Assembly (NCBI RefSeq): GCF_000317225.1
Contig: NZ_AJLL01000066.1
Coordinates: 1 to 57,458 of the forward strand
Length of the DNA stretch: 57,458 bases
Direction: 5' to 3'
Source of the DNA: Fischerella thermalis PCC 7521
Lineage (GTDB): Bacteria > Cyanobacteriota > Cyanobacteriia > Cyanobacteriales > Nostocaceae
The position numbers and the translations under genes were made by a program. The notes beneath the pieces are model-generated. The model did no database searches, was not told the origin of the DNA, and saw nothing but the letters and a program-made list of their open reading frames with translations. Positions 17,358 to 27,114 of this stretch are shown in pieces. Positions within the stretch are counted from its first letter, which is position 1, and each line of letters opens with the position of its first letter.

Positions 17358-18923
17358 TTATTCTGATAATTTCCATAGAGAAGAATATTCACTTTGATAA
17401 ATAATATTAATATTCATTTGATATTTTTTTTCTATTCTTTTGCGTAATGTATCAGAAGGATTTAATAAAAATATATTAGAGTAATTTTTAGAAAATTTTG
17501 GAATATTATTACCTTGTACTAACAAAAATCTCACATTTGGTTGAATCAAAGAACTAAGCGAAAGTATATTAATAGAATTATTACCTGCATCATTACTAAT
17601 TAAAAGTGTGCGAGGAGTTTGATTAATGATTTTGGCTATTTCTAGGTGATTATTACCACTAAATTTACTCCACCAAGTATAAGAACGAGAATATAAAGTA
17701 TCAGAAAATAGCCCAAATATTATTAAAAATGCTAAGATAATTTGCCAAGTTTTTTGTCGGTAAATACTGCCATTGTATAGCTGGATTGACAGGAGATAAG
17801 CAACTGCTATTTGTACGCCTAAGTAATAGGGTATTAAATCTAATTGGCAACACGAAACTAATAGAGGTACTGTTGGTATGGCAATTAAATTTATGATAAA
17901 TAACCAAGTTTTTTCATAAGTTGTACGCCAAAGGCAATAGATTGCATATCCAACTAAAGTAAAAAATATTGGCGTTACTACTATTATAATTAAAGGCTTG
18001 ATCCAATTAAAATTTAAATCAATGAAAATATGATTGGTCTGTATTAAGCAATTTACAATTGAATTAGGAAAAGATGAGTTTTTAATTTTAGCATCAGTAG
18101 AAAATAAAACGGATGATTGGTTAGCAAGTATGACCAATATCCAAGGCGAAAAAACTATAAATCCTAATAATGATGACATTAAAAATCTTTGAGATGTTTG
18201 ATTCCAGCGAAATTTGGCAATTGCAATTACATAAAACAGATGAGCAATAGCTACAAAAACACTTAATAAATATGTATATAGACTAAGAACTAATGTAAAT
18301 GTATAAATTCCCCAATTCAATATATAAGACTCTTCTTTTAGCTGGGTTGATTCTAGCCGCAAAGCTCTCAGCAGAGCAGCACTAGATAGTAATATAGTGA
18401 CTTCCCATAGAATATATTCCTGTGCTTCTTGAGCATAGATAATTTGTATGGGAGAGATAGCCAGAAGTGCGATCGCTATTCCAGGTAGTGATAAAGGCAC
18501 CTTAAATAATTCTCGACACAACCAATAAGCACAGGGAAATACTGATAAACTAATTACAGCAGATAAGCTTCTGATTGTTGTAATCGAGTCGCCAAAAAGT
18601 TGTACCCAAAATCTTGCTAATAGATAATAAAATGGTGGATGTCGTGGATTATCTATTGCTAATGACTTAATGGTATCTCCAAAATTTTTCTCAGGATTGA
18701 GACTTTGAAACTTTGCAAAAGCTTGTTTATTAATTACCCTACCATTAAAAAGTTGTTGTGTAACTTGGGTAGTTGTATAACCAGAAATACGTAATAAAGT
18801 ATCTGTTTCCCCTAACGAATAAACTTTTCCATCAAGATTAACGAAGCGAAAAAATATACCAAATATCACAAGTACGACAATAAAAAACTGCAACCACCTG
18901 GGAGCAAGTATGAGACGCCGCAT
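17358..18923 (-). CDS. GT39/ArnT-type membrane glycosyltransferase
   Basis: An integral membrane protein of 521 residues with about eleven hydrophobic helices. It matches the GT-C fold of dolichyl- or undecaprenyl-phosphate-sugar mannosyltransferases. The first periplasmic loop has the acidic motif (GETDTLLRISG) and a HPPFYYLLARFW block typical of this family. The family transfers a sugar from a lipid-phosphate carrier to a protein or glycan; the acceptor here is unknown. Composition is A/T-rich compared with neighbours, which may mean lateral transfer. It stands alone. Confidence 0.8.
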   Translation of the reverse strand: MRRLILAPRWLQFFIVVLVIFGIFFRFVNLDGKVYSLGETDTLLRISGYTTTQVTQQLFNGRVINKQAFAKFQSLNPEKNFGDTIKSLAIDNPRHPPFYYLLARFWVQLFGDSITTIRSLSAVISLSVFPCAYWLCRELFKVPLSLPGIAIALLAISPIQIIYAQEAQEYILWEVTILLSSAALLRALRLESTQLKEESYILNWGIYTFTLVLSLYTYLLSVFVAIAHLFYVIAIAKFRWNQTSQRFLMSSLLGFIVFSPWILVILANQSSVLFSTDAKIKNSSFPNSIVNCLIQTNHIFIDLNFNWIKPLIIIVVTPIFFTLVGYAIYCLWRTTYEKTWLFIINLIAIPTVPLLVSCCQLDLIPYYLGVQIAVAYLLSIQLYNGSIYRQKTWQIILAFLIIFGLFSDTLYSRSYTWWSKFSGNNHLEIAKIINQTPRTLLISNDAGNNSINILSLSSLIQPNVRFLLVQGNNIPKFSKNYSNIFLLNPSDTLRKRIEKKYQMNINIIYQSEYSSLWKLSE

Positions 18924-19082
18924 AATTATGTTTTTTCTCAGAATTTGTCTAAAATTATCTAGTTAGTTAAACAATCAGGATAAGGTAATTTTGTATTATT
19001 TTTCGTTGTTTGAGAATGATCACTTCATAATTATCTAGCCTGAAGAAAATTTCGCAAGTCTAAAGCATGATATTAAAAGGCT

Positions 19083-19126
19083 AAGGGTTAAAGAGAAGCT
19101 AAAAAATAACCCCTTTAACCCTTCAT
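19083..19126 (-). terminator. Possible terminator after nadK
   Basis: An inverted repeat AAGGGTTAAA / TTTAACCCTT (10-bp stem, about 20-nt loop) lies 30-70 bp past the nadK stop. The U-run is weak, so it is tentative; it may end the ndh-nadK transcript. Confidence 0.45.
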
Positions 19127-19156
19127 TTTTACCTTTATTTAACTTGTGCCAGAAGT

Positions 19157-20080
19157 TTAATTACTATGATTAGTACTGCTGTAGCGAACCCTTGTACCTG
19201 CCCACAATAATTTTTCTCGCAGCGTTTGGTAATAGGAGTTGTTTTCCCGTAGAATAATAAACTTGGCACGACACTCAGCCATGCGTACGTCAACGCGATG
19301 TCCTGGCCAAATCGAAGTAGCTAACACCCCATCCATCCACAGTTTTGTACTCAAATCGTAATCACCCAATGGCCAGATACTAACAACTGAACCAGGGGGT
19401 AAAACGATAGGGCGATTAGAAAGGCTCATTGGACAAATGGGAGTAATAGTAATAGCTTCCATGCCATCATGGACAATGGGACCTGTGGCAGAAACGGTGT
19501 ACCCAGTGGAACCTGTAGGCGTAGCAACTATTAATCCATCGCCAACGTACTGATCAACCACTTCGCCGTCAATTTCCATCTCCAGAATCGAGGTAATCAT
19601 GCGATCGGCAGAAGCAGGCTTGACACACATTTCATTCAAAGCCAAGTAGCGTTCACTCACTGGTTCCAAGTTGCTACCATGACCTTCATACACCGCTGCT
19701 TGCACCATCATTCTCCGTTGGATAGCATAACGATCCTCCAACAGTCTTTCCCAAACTTTTTCTGTATCTTGAAATTCTTCCACAGACTCAGTTAAAAACC
19801 CCAAGTGACCACCCACATTTACTCCTAAAATGGGTACACCAGCTGGGGCTAGGTGCCTAGCACCGGTTAACACAGTACCATCACCACCGAGTATCAATGC
19901 CAGGTCGATTGGTTGTCCAGCCGAAGCCAAAAATACTGGGTAAGGATTATCCTTAGGTCCGCTTGGCCCCACTAGTACCTGACATTGATGATTTTCGAGT
20001 TGCTTTGCACAAATTTCTGCCCAACGTTTACTTTGGGCATCTCTTGCTTTATAAGCAATAATTACCTTTTTAAGGTCCAC
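19157..20080 (-). CDS. nadK: NAD kinase
   Basis: Phosphorylates NAD+ to NADP+. The product has the catalytic GGDGT motif (LILGGDGTVLTGARH), VNVGGHLGFLTES, the NE motif ALNEMCVKPAS, and VATPTGSTGYTVSATGPI. I place the start at the GTG at 20080 (VDLKKVIIAYKARDAQSKRW), 5 bp after the ndhE stop. The frame is open to an ATG at 20128, which would overlap ndhE by 44 bp and add a tail not typical of the family. It is the last gene of the ndhA-I-G-E cluster, a linkage that is common in cyanobacteria and joins NADP(H) supply to NDH-1. Confidence 0.93.
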   Translation of the reverse strand: MDLKKVIIAYKARDAQSKRWAEICAKQLENHQCQVLVGPSGPKDNPYPVFLASAGQPIDLALILGGDGTVLTGARHLAPAGVPILGVNVGGHLGFLTESVEEFQDTEKVWERLLEDRYAIQRRMMVQAAVYEGHGSNLEPVSERYLALNEMCVKPASADRMITSILEMEIDGEVVDQYVGDGLIVATPTGSTGYTVSATGPIVHDGMEAITITPICPMSLSNRPIVLPPGSVVSIWPLGDYDLSTKLWMDGVLATSIWPGHRVDVRMAECRAKFIILRENNSYYQTLREKLLWAGTRVRYSSTNHSN

Positions 20081-20084
20081 AACT

Positions 20085-20390
20085 TTACCATTTGAGGAGA
20101 TTAAACTGCTCCATATCGACAGTATCACGGTTGCGATAGATTGCCAGTACGATCGCTAAACCTACCGCTGCTTCTGCTGCCGCTACAGTGATGACAAACA
20201 CAGTAAAAACCTGACCCTTAATTGCTGTTGAGTCTAGGAAGTTAGAAAAAGCCATCAAGTTTAAATTCACAGCATTCAGCAGCAGTTCAATTGACATTAA
20301 CACTCGCACAGCATTGCGACTGGTAATCAAACCATAGATGCCAATACAGAACAAAGCTGCTGCTAATAACAAAAAGTACTGGAGTTGCAT
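20085..20390 (-). CDS. ndhE: NAD(P)H-quinone oxidoreductase subunit 4L
   Basis: A 101-residue, three-helix membrane subunit (NuoK homologue) of the NDH-1 complex, which carries out respiratory and cyclic electron flow in thylakoids. Conserved segments are [28 protein letters not shown], including the membrane glutamates, and [26 protein letters not shown]. It is followed by nadK and preceded by ndhG in one operon. Confidence 0.97.
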   Translation of the reverse strand: MQLQYFLLLAAALFCIGIYGLITSRNAVRVLMSIELLLNAVNLNLMAFSNFLDSTAIKGQVFTVFVITVAAAEAAVGLAIVLAIYRNRDTVDMEQFNLLKW

Positions 20391-20470
20391 AAATCTTCGT
20401 AACTTCTACTACTTTTTTGAGTTGTTAGTTGTTAGTGATCAGTTAGCAATCATGGTTTTTTGGTAACTGT

Positions 20471-21079
20471 TCACTCTTGTTTGTCGCTACCAGCAGGTAC
20501 CAATTCTCTGGGACGTTCTGGCAATGTCAAAACAGTTTGTGGCAAATCAGATGGGACGATTTGTTCTGGCAGATATTCTCGACGTGCCAAAATAATTGCG
20601 CCTACCATTGCCATCAATAACAGAACAGAAGCGACTTCAAAAGGTAGTAAAAAGTCACTAAAGAAGTGCTGACCAATAACAACTATAGGGTTGCCTACAG
20701 GAGTAGCAGTAGAATACGACCAGGGAGTTGATAACACCATCGCACTCAATAGCGCAAATAGTCCCAGGCTCACCACAGCCGTTAGGGCTTTACGTACCCA
20801 AGCTGTGGGAAAGGGAACAAAATTCTGCCGCTTATTCACCAACATAATGGCAAATAAAATTAGCACGTTCACTGCGCCAACATAAATTAACAATTGCGCT
20901 GCTGCTACAAAATCAGCATTTAGCAATAAGTACAACCCAGCTATACTGACAAACACACCGCCTAGCATAAAGGCTGAATAGACAACGTTAGAGAACAGCA
21001 CTACACCCAGGGCTGCTCCTATCATCATTACAGCTAGTATGCCAAACGAAACAACCTGTACTCCTTCCGCTAGATTCAC
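20471..21079 (-). CDS. ndhG: NAD(P)H-quinone oxidoreductase subunit 6
   Basis: A 202-residue membrane subunit of NDH-1 (NuoJ homologue) with five hydrophobic segments. Characteristic blocks are VVYSAFMLGGVFVSIAGLYL, LLNADFVAAAQLLIYVGAVN and VLILFAIMLVN, with the conserved Tyr of the pi-bulge helix. The hydrophilic C-terminal tail (LPERPRELVPAGSDKQE) is usual in cyanobacteria. It lies between ndhI and ndhE. Confidence 0.97.
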   Translation of the reverse strand: MNLAEGVQVVSFGILAVMMIGAALGVVLFSNVVYSAFMLGGVFVSIAGLYLLLNADFVAAAQLLIYVGAVNVLILFAIMLVNKRQNFVPFPTAWVRKALTAVVSLGLFALLSAMVLSTPWSYSTATPVGNPIVVIGQHFFSDFLLPFEVASVLLLMAMVGAIILARREYLPEQIVPSDLPQTVLTLPERPRELVPAGSDKQE

Positions 21080-21129
21080 TTTTTTGTCCTTTGATATCTG
21101 AATGATTGGTAAATGATAGTTGGTAAATG

Positions 21130-21186
21130 GTAATTGGCAATTGGTATTTGCTATTACCCATTACCCATTACCCATTACCTATTACC
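21130..21186. repeat. Short tandem repeats, TTGGTAAATGG and ATTACCC type
   Basis: Tandem heptamers of ATTACCC form between ndhG and ndhI, with a related complementary array (AATTGGT) between ndhI and ndhA at about 21790-21830. Such repeats are common in the spacers of filamentous cyanobacteria. Confidence 0.8.
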
Positions 21187-21760
21187 CTTTTTCTACAAGT
21201 TCTTCAGGGCGGGAACCTGCACGAGGTGCATCAGCTGGTAGATCGTGGGGGTCCATAACTCCCTTGGGCAGGTAAACTAGTTCACGTAGTGGAGTAACCA
21301 TTGGGTCATTTGTGACCTTGTAGGGAAGACGACCCATTGCTACGTTATCGTAGTTCAACTCGTGGCGATCGTAGGTGGAAAGTTCGTACTCTTCTGTCAT
21401 AGAGAGACAGTTTGTGGGGCAATATTCCACACAGTTACCGCAAAAGATACAAACACCAAAGTCAATACTGTAGTGCTTGAGCTTTTTCTTTTTGCTGGTT
21501 TTGTCAAACTCCCAATCTACTACAGGTAAGTTAATTGGACAAACCCGCACACAGACCTCACAGGCAATACACTTATCAAACTCAAAGTGAATCCTACCGC
21601 GAAACCTTTCGCTAGGAACTAATTTTTCGTAAGGATACTGTACTGTGATTGGACGTCGCTGCATGTGGTCAAAGGTAACAGCAAGTCCCTGACCAATATA
21701 ACGTCCGGCTTGTACTGCTTCTTTGGCGTAATCACCAACTTGTTTGAGGAACTTTAGCAT
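21182..21760 (-). CDS. ndhI: NAD(P)H-quinone oxidoreductase subunit I
   Basis: The peripheral NDH-1 subunit carrying two [4Fe-4S] clusters (NuoI homologue). The 192-residue product shows both ferredoxin motifs: [20 protein letters not shown] and [18 protein letters not shown]. Between them lies a lysine-rich turn. The N-terminal amphipathic segment ([20 protein letters not shown]) anchors it to the membrane arm. Its stop falls within a tandem-repeat array. Confidence 0.98.
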   Translation of the reverse strand: MLKFLKQVGDYAKEAVQAGRYIGQGLAVTFDHMQRRPITVQYPYEKLVPSERFRGRIHFEFDKCIACEVCVRVCPINLPVVDWEFDKTSKKKKLKHYSIDFGVCIFCGNCVEYCPTNCLSMTEEYELSTYDRHELNYDNVAMGRLPYKVTNDPMVTPLRELVYLPKGVMDPHDLPADAPRAGSRPEELVEKG

Positions 21761-21834
21761 ATTGTGTTTCTCTCCTTAGGGATGACAGGTGATTGGTAAT
21801 GGGTAATTGGTAATTGGTGATAGTTTCTTACCCA

Positions 21835-22953
21835 TTACCCGCCGAAGGCGACGGGAAAAGCTAGTTTCAAAGCAGCGGTTAATAGTAAATTTACTAAACC
21901 GACTGGTAATAAAAACTTCCATCCCAAGTCTAGTAGTTGGTCAATGCGAACACGGGGTACAGTCCAACGTAGTAGGATGGCCAGAAAGACTAGGAAGTAG
22001 GCTTTAAGTAGGGTCATAGTGATGCCCAATGAAGCGGTGACAACTTGCAACACCGGATTGGCTTCACTGACTCCAAACCAACTCGCTAATGTGCTAATGG
22101 GAATAGGAAAATCCCAACCACCCAGGTATAAAACTGATACTAGGAGTGCTGAGAGTACGAGATTTACGTAAGAACTCAGGTAGAACAGAGCAAATTTCAT
22201 CCCAGAGTACTCTGTTTGATAACCTGCTACTAGTTCTTCTTCTGCTTCCGGTAAGTCAAAAGGCAGACGTTCGCATTCAGCGAGGGCTGCTATCCAAAAG
22301 ATGATGAAGCCGACTGGCTGTCGCCAAATGTTCCATCCTAAGATTCCGTAGCCAGATTGTTGGTTAACAATATCAACGGTGCTAAGGCTGTTGGACATCA
22401 TCGCGATCGCCAGTACCGCGAGCGCCAAAGGAATTTCGTAGCTAATTGATTGTGCTGCTGCCCGCAGTCCACCTAAAAGAGAGTATTTATTATTGGACGC
22501 ATAACCAGCCATCAACAGACCAATGGGCTGAATGCTGGACAAAGCAATCCACAAAAAGACACCCATCCCGACATCAGTAATGAGTATATTCTGTCCAAAT
22601 GGCACAATCAGGTAGGACAGGAATACAGGCAAAACAACAATGATGGGGCCAAGGGTAAATAGTACTCTGTCAGATTTTGCTGGCACTATATCTTCTTTGA
22701 AGACAAGCTTCAGACCATCTGCGACAGGGGCCAGCAAACCCAAAGGGCCGATGTATTCAGGGCCAATCCGCTGCTGTGCTGCTGCTGAAATTTTCCGCTC
22801 TAGCCAAACGCAGGTCAATACGCCCACTGTCGCACCAATAATCATTAAGATCATTGGCAGTGGCATCCAAATTGCTTTGGCTAAGTCTCCTGGCACTCCC
22901 AATTCCGTGAGGGATTGAATAAAAGTTCCTTGCAGATCAATTCCTGAATTCAT
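21835..22953 (-). CDS. ndhA: NAD(P)H-quinone oxidoreductase subunit 1
   Basis: A 372-residue membrane subunit (NuoH homologue) at the quinone site of NDH-1, eight or nine helices. Typical blocks are [58 protein letters not shown], and [21 protein letters not shown] with its conserved acidic loop. It is the first gene of the ndhA-I-G-E unit; gltA lies about 300 bp upstream on the same strand. Confidence 0.98.
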   Translation of the reverse strand: MNSGIDLQGTFIQSLTELGVPGDLAKAIWMPLPMILMIIGATVGVLTCVWLERKISAAAQQRIGPEYIGPLGLLAPVADGLKLVFKEDIVPAKSDRVLFTLGPIIVVLPVFLSYLIVPFGQNILITDVGMGVFLWIALSSIQPIGLLMAGYASNNKYSLLGGLRAAAQSISYEIPLALAVLAIAMMSNSLSTVDIVNQQSGYGILGWNIWRQPVGFIIFWIAALAECERLPFDLPEAEEELVAGYQTEYSGMKFALFYLSSYVNLVLSALLVSVLYLGGWDFPIPISTLASWFGVSEANPVLQVVTASLGITMTLLKAYFLVFLAILLRWTVPRVRIDQLLDLGWKFLLPVGLVNLLLTAALKLAFPVAFGG

Positions 22954-23256
22954 GTTTGTTGCTCTTCAAGTCACCAATTCATGGTCGTTTACAACTATCT
23001 ACACTTGTTAATCACTGTAAATTTACCCATCAATAATCATTGCCTATACCAGGCAAAAATTTAAGATTTTTTGCAATCTCCATGCCTAGTATATCGTTGG
23101 ATGGGTTTTACCTCGATCAGCCGCATGTAGAGTTTCTACTTATGGTAAGAATTGAGGAGATTAAAGGGGGAGGGGGAAAGGTAAAAAGGAAAATTTTGAT
23201 ACAAAATTATTCTCTCTTGTCCCCTTCCCTAATCCCCTATCCCTTACCTCCTATCC
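22954..23256. other. Spacer between gltA and ndhA
   Basis: About 300 bp with low-complexity GGGGGAGGGGGAAAGG and CCCCTATCCC runs and A/T-rich stretches; it should carry the ndhA promoter. No gene seen. Confidence 0.4.
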
Positions 23257-24393
23257 CTACCGCTGATCAATAGCTGTGTAAGGAATGTCATGACGACCGT
23301 TATAAACCTGGGTCGGTCTAAATATGCGGTTTTCGGCGAGTTGTTCTTTCCAGTGTGCTAACCAACCTGCAACGCGAGCGATCGCAAATATTGGTGTGAA
23401 CAAATCTGTAGGAATACCCAACTTCCTATACACTAAACCGGAATAAAAGTCAACGTTAGGATAAATTCCTTTGTGACCCAATTTTTCCTCGACTACCCGC
23501 TCCATTTCTTGGGCAATGTCATAGAATTTATCGTTACCAAATTTTGCAAATAGCTTTTCTGCTAGGTTTTGCAAAATCATCGCCCGTGGATCTTTTACCT
23601 TGTAGACACGGTGTCCAAAACCCATAATTTTGGCTTTTTGTTGCAGCTTGTCCTCTATATAAGGACGCACATTTTCCACAGAGCCAATTTCCTCTAGCAT
23701 CTGAATTACTTCTTCATTGGCACCGCCATGTAAGGGTCCTCCTAAGGTTCCCACAGCACTAGCTACTACTGCATAGGGGTCTGTCAGAGTAGAAGCTGTT
23801 ACCCTAGCGCTAAAGGTAGAAGCATTCATTGTATGCTCTGCATGTAATATCAAACAAACATCAAAAATTCGCGCTGCTAGTGGATCTGGTTCTTTTTCGT
23901 TGAGCATATACAAAAAGTTAGCAGCGTAGTCCAAATCATCATTAGGACGTACTGGGTCGTTTCCTTTTCGCATTAACTGAAACGCTGCTACCATTGTGGG
24001 AATAGTTGCTAGTAGGCGAACTACGGCATCTCGGATGTAAACCGGATTATCCAAATCACGACGGGCATAAAATAAGCCCAAAGCAGCAGCTGAGGCTTGT
24101 AGGGCATCCATGGGGTGACCGCTTTCTGGAAAGGATTTCATCATGTCGCGAATGCGGTATTTGATCCGCCGATGATGGCGAACTTCATCCTCAAATGCTG
24201 CTAGTTCTTCTGCTGTTGGTAATTCACCCCAGATTAAAAGGTAAGCAGTTTCCAGAAATGTGCTTTTTTCTGCTAGTTCCTCAATCCGGATGCCACGATA
24301 TTCAAGTAGTCCTTTTTGCCCATCAACAAAGCTGATACTTGATTGGGCAGCAGGTATGCCTTCCAAACCAGGCCTATATTCGCACACTATCAT
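23257..24393 (-). CDS. gltA: Citrate synthase
   Basis: Condenses acetyl-CoA with oxaloacetate. The 378-residue product is the small type II-related bacterial form. It has the catalytic histidines in ILHAEHTMNASTF and GFGHRVYKVKDPRA, GGPLHGGANEEV, and the catalytic Asp region near VDFYSGLVYRKLGIP. In cyanobacteria the enzyme feeds the oxidative branch to 2-oxoglutarate for nitrogen assimilation. It lies upstream of the ndh cluster, a conserved linkage. Confidence 0.97.
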   Translation of the reverse strand: MIVCEYRPGLEGIPAAQSSISFVDGQKGLLEYRGIRIEELAEKSTFLETAYLLIWGELPTAEELAAFEDEVRHHRRIKYRIRDMMKSFPESGHPMDALQASAAALGLFYARRDLDNPVYIRDAVVRLLATIPTMVAAFQLMRKGNDPVRPNDDLDYAANFLYMLNEKEPDPLAARIFDVCLILHAEHTMNASTFSARVTASTLTDPYAVVASAVGTLGGPLHGGANEEVIQMLEEIGSVENVRPYIEDKLQQKAKIMGFGHRVYKVKDPRAMILQNLAEKLFAKFGNDKFYDIAQEMERVVEEKLGHKGIYPNVDFYSGLVYRKLGIPTDLFTPIFAIARVAGWLAHWKEQLAENRIFRPTQVYNGRHDIPYTAIDQR

Positions 24394-24505
24394 GGCAACA
24401 CCATCTGATTTTTAAAGATTTGTCCAGGCTAACTTACCAGAAATTCTTGTTGCCATAACAGTAATCCCGATCACACAAATTCTTTACGGAATTGTGGAAA
24501 AACTG

Positions 24506-25003
24506 TTAGAGCAAGTATTTGGGTGGTGTCAACCAAAACATCTGACCGCGACCCAAAGGAGAGCCTGTTTCTGGTACCTTTATCCCAATCATACCCGCTT
24601 TTTTCAGCACCAAACGTTCCTTCCCTTCCCCCCAGACGAGAACTTCTGCCCAACGGCTCAAACAGGGTTCATGTCCAACCAAAGCCAGTTTAGTATCTGG
24701 TGCAAAATTCTTTGGCTCTAACCAGTTTACAACCCAATTGTGAATATTACCATCGGGAGCTAGATGAGTACATTCTTCCATTTGCGAACTCAGTCCCGCT
24801 GTGACGAGGATCTCTGCTGTTTGTCTAGCTCTCACTAGGGGACTAGTAGCTACACAATCAAAATGTAAACCTAGTTTTTTCAAACGCTGGGCGACTTTTT
24901 CTGTTTTTTGCCGTCCCTGTTTTGTTAGGCGTCTTTTTTCATCTTTGATGTTGTCGGTTGCAACTTCAGCAATACCATGACGAATTAAATACAGTTCTAT
25001 CAT
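24506..25003 (-). CDS. sixA: Phosphohistidine phosphatase SixA
   Basis: Histidine-phosphatase superfamily protein of 165 residues that removes phosphate from phosphohistidine, for example on HPt domains. It has the catalytic LIRHGIAEV at residues 6-14, the second-arginine region SPLVRARQTAEIL and LVGHEPCLSRWAEVL with the second histidine. It lies 112 bp upstream of gltA on the same strand and may share a transcript. Confidence 0.9.
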   Translation of the reverse strand: MIELYLIRHGIAEVATDNIKDEKRRLTKQGRQKTEKVAQRLKKLGLHFDCVATSPLVRARQTAEILVTAGLSSQMEECTHLAPDGNIHNWVVNWLEPKNFAPDTKLALVGHEPCLSRWAEVLVWGEGKERLVLKKAGMIGIKVPETGSPLGRGQMFWLTPPKYLL

Positions 25004-25306
25004 TATAAGTACTTTATGGTAAAAGCTCTTGCAGACAGTCCACTCTTTTAGCTTTGCATAAAGTGGGATAAAAGCAGTACTTCTACATTCTGAACTAGAA
25101 TTTTACGGGAAAATACTCAAGCCATGTGCCATTTTTGGCTAGCAAAATACAAAGTATGGTGTTTACAAAAACACGGGTTTCAACAGGAATATCGAGCAGC
25201 TTCAGGGAGTCTACCTGTTTTATACCCTCAATTTTTTCTCTACTAGAATCAGCTCTTGTTGACAACTCAAACTAAAGTTCGATTACTATATCTTTAGGAA
25301 TTTGGA
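25004..25306. other. Promoter region of the pilus-like cassette
   Basis: About 300 bp between the divergent sixA and pilin genes, with no frame and no strong palindrome. A ribosome-binding site AGGAATTTGGA precedes the pilin ATG. Confidence 0.4.
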
Positions 25307-25780
25307 ATGATTCGTCAAATTGTCATTGCTTCTGTTGTGGCATTGGGAAGTTGTGTTGCGATCGCTCCCAAGGCTTTTGCTGGCGGTACAGTAAATGTAC
25401 CATTTGGTGGAACAGTCACCGCAGCATGTTCTTTCTCTGGTACTCCCGGTGCTGGTACTCTAGTTAACCCAACTCCATTTAATTTAACTAGCTTGGGTGG
25501 TTCGGCTGGTTCGGCAACTGTGCAATGTACTGGCGCTCCTGGAAATCTTCAAATTACTGGTGTGACTAAGACCGCTGGCCCTAATCTTACTTCTCCTACT
25601 TATGAGGCCACAGCTGTTGGAGGAAGTGTGAACACTACTTATGTCGCAGGCGTTTCTACTCCTGGAATTGTACCTCCTGGTCTCCCTATCCCTTTAACAG
25701 TCAACATGGATGTGGTTAGTACTGCTCCTTTAGCGGAAGGAAGCTATGCTTTCACTGTTGATATGACAGTCACACCATAA
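25307..25780 (+). CDS. Secreted pilin-like subunit (spore coat U type)
   Basis: A 157-residue exported protein. Residues 1-25 are a signal peptide (MIRQIVIASVVALGSCVAIA, cleaved after KAFA). The mature part is small, Gly/Thr/Pro-rich and beta-like, with two cysteines (AACSFSG and VQCTGAP) placed for the single disulphide of chaperone-usher pilins, and a C-terminal strand motif (EGSYAFTVDMTVTP) of the kind taken by donor-strand exchange. It is followed by a PapD-like chaperone and an usher-like protein, which supports a pilin role. The family assignment to spore-coat U is by pattern, not by search. Confidence 0.7.
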   Translation: MIRQIVIASVVALGSCVAIAPKAFAGGTVNVPFGGTVTAACSFSGTPGAGTLVNPTPFNLTSLGGSAGSATVQCTGAPGNLQITGVTKTAGPNLTSPTYEATAVGGSVNTTYVAGVSTPGIVPPGLPIPLTVNMDVVSTAPLAEGSYAFTVDMTVTP

Positions 25781-26056
25781 ATTTTTCTGAGCTAAGGCTC
25801 ACTATATATCTCATCACTTTATCACAGTCAGCCTTGGACTATAGTTCAAGGCTGACAACAAAATACACAGTTGCTACCTTAGGATTCAAATCGCAATTTC
25901 TTTAGGTAGATGCTTGTTGCTAACTTAGGTGCGCGGATAACTTTCTGCAGATCAGAAATAAACAGGCGGCTTTAAGCACACTGTAGGAGCAATTATTCAC
26001 CTATCCATAATAGCAAAATCTTCTGTTTTTTATAATACCTTTCATCGGAAAAACCA

Positions 26057-26857
26057 ATGATTCGTACTGTTATTTTACTGGGTATCTGTTCTTTATCGGC
26101 AGTCATATCTACAGGGGCAGTTCAAGCACAGGTGAGAATTTCTCCAATGGTGATTGAGGCGGAAGTAAATCGTAACCAAGCCGAAGGAGTGATTAACGTT
26201 ACGAATATTACCAATGAACCTTTTCGCGCTCGTGTTTATGTTCAGCCTTTTGCTTATAACCGTGATACAGGTTTTGAAACTTTGTCATCTAGTCCCACTG
26301 ATCTTAGTCCTTACTTGCAATTTTCACCTCGTGAATTAATCGTACCGCCAGGTACTACAAGACGCATACGTTTAATAGCTCAACTTCCTCCTCACCTTCC
26401 TGAAGGAGAATATCGAGTCGTAGTTTTCACAGAAAACTTGCAGGAGATGAAAACAAGTGATCAAAAGGGGAATGTTGTTAACATCAGAGGAAAAGTTGGG
26501 TCTACTTTTTATGTACGAAAAGGAAAGTTATCTCCTCAGTTGATTATAGATAGTAGCAGTTTTGACCCCGAAAAAAACCAAATAAAACTTTTAGTTCGTA
26601 ACATAGGTAAAGCGTCTGTTCTACCAACTGCTACTTGGACTTTGAAACAACAAGGAAGCATCATTCGTAGTGGGAAAATACAGCCCACAGGAATTACAGC
26701 GCAGAGCGATCGCTATTTATTTTTGAATCTTGCAGATACAGGAAAAACAGCGATCGCTCCTGGGAAATATGAGCTTTCTGGTGAATTAATTTGGGGTCAA
26801 GCTCCCAATCAAACTTCTCTTCCTTTCAATATGAATCTAATTGTCCCTAGTCAATAG
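26057..26857 (+). CDS. PapD-like periplasmic pilus chaperone
   Basis: A 266-residue periplasmic protein with signal peptide (MIRTVILLGICSLSAVIS, cleaved near VQAQ). Domain 1 shows the chaperone pattern: VRISPMVIEAEVNRNQAEGV with the alternating G1-type strand, then QFSPRELIVPPGTTRRIRLI, in which the conserved arginine of the subunit-anchoring site and a PPG turn are visible. Domain 2 is about residues 170-266. It lies 276 bp after the pilin and 250 bp before the usher, all on one strand. Within chaperone-usher systems the archaic (sigma) type fits best. Confidence 0.8.
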   Translation: MIRTVILLGICSLSAVISTGAVQAQVRISPMVIEAEVNRNQAEGVINVTNITNEPFRARVYVQPFAYNRDTGFETLSSSPTDLSPYLQFSPRELIVPPGTTRRIRLIAQLPPHLPEGEYRVVVFTENLQEMKTSDQKGNVVNIRGKVGSTFYVRKGKLSPQLIIDSSSFDPEKNQIKLLVRNIGKASVLPTATWTLKQQGSIIRSGKIQPTGITAQSDRYLFLNLADTGKTAIAPGKYELSGELIWGQAPNQTSLPFNMNLIVPSQ

Positions 26858-27114
26858 TTTTTTGCATCCCATGAATTTCTAATGCATCCATTTTCTAGCT
26901 AGATATCTTTCGTTGTTATTTTTAATTTGTTTCAAAATATTGATGCTTCTTGATCACTGATTTTGACTAAAAACAGGGGAGCATCTACATTGTAGCTTCC
27001 CTCTATTAAAGGCATAGTAAACGAAGTAAATGGATATTATTAATTATTTTCCTATATCTAATAGGACAGATTTGATATGCAAATTAAATATTGTAAATTT
27101 GATATTGGGTGACT

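Noticed and set aside
17358-18923. GT39 protein as part of an O-glycosylation system with the DM13 lipoprotein
   Set aside because: The two genes are neighbours only, separated by a MITE; nothing in the sequence links them.
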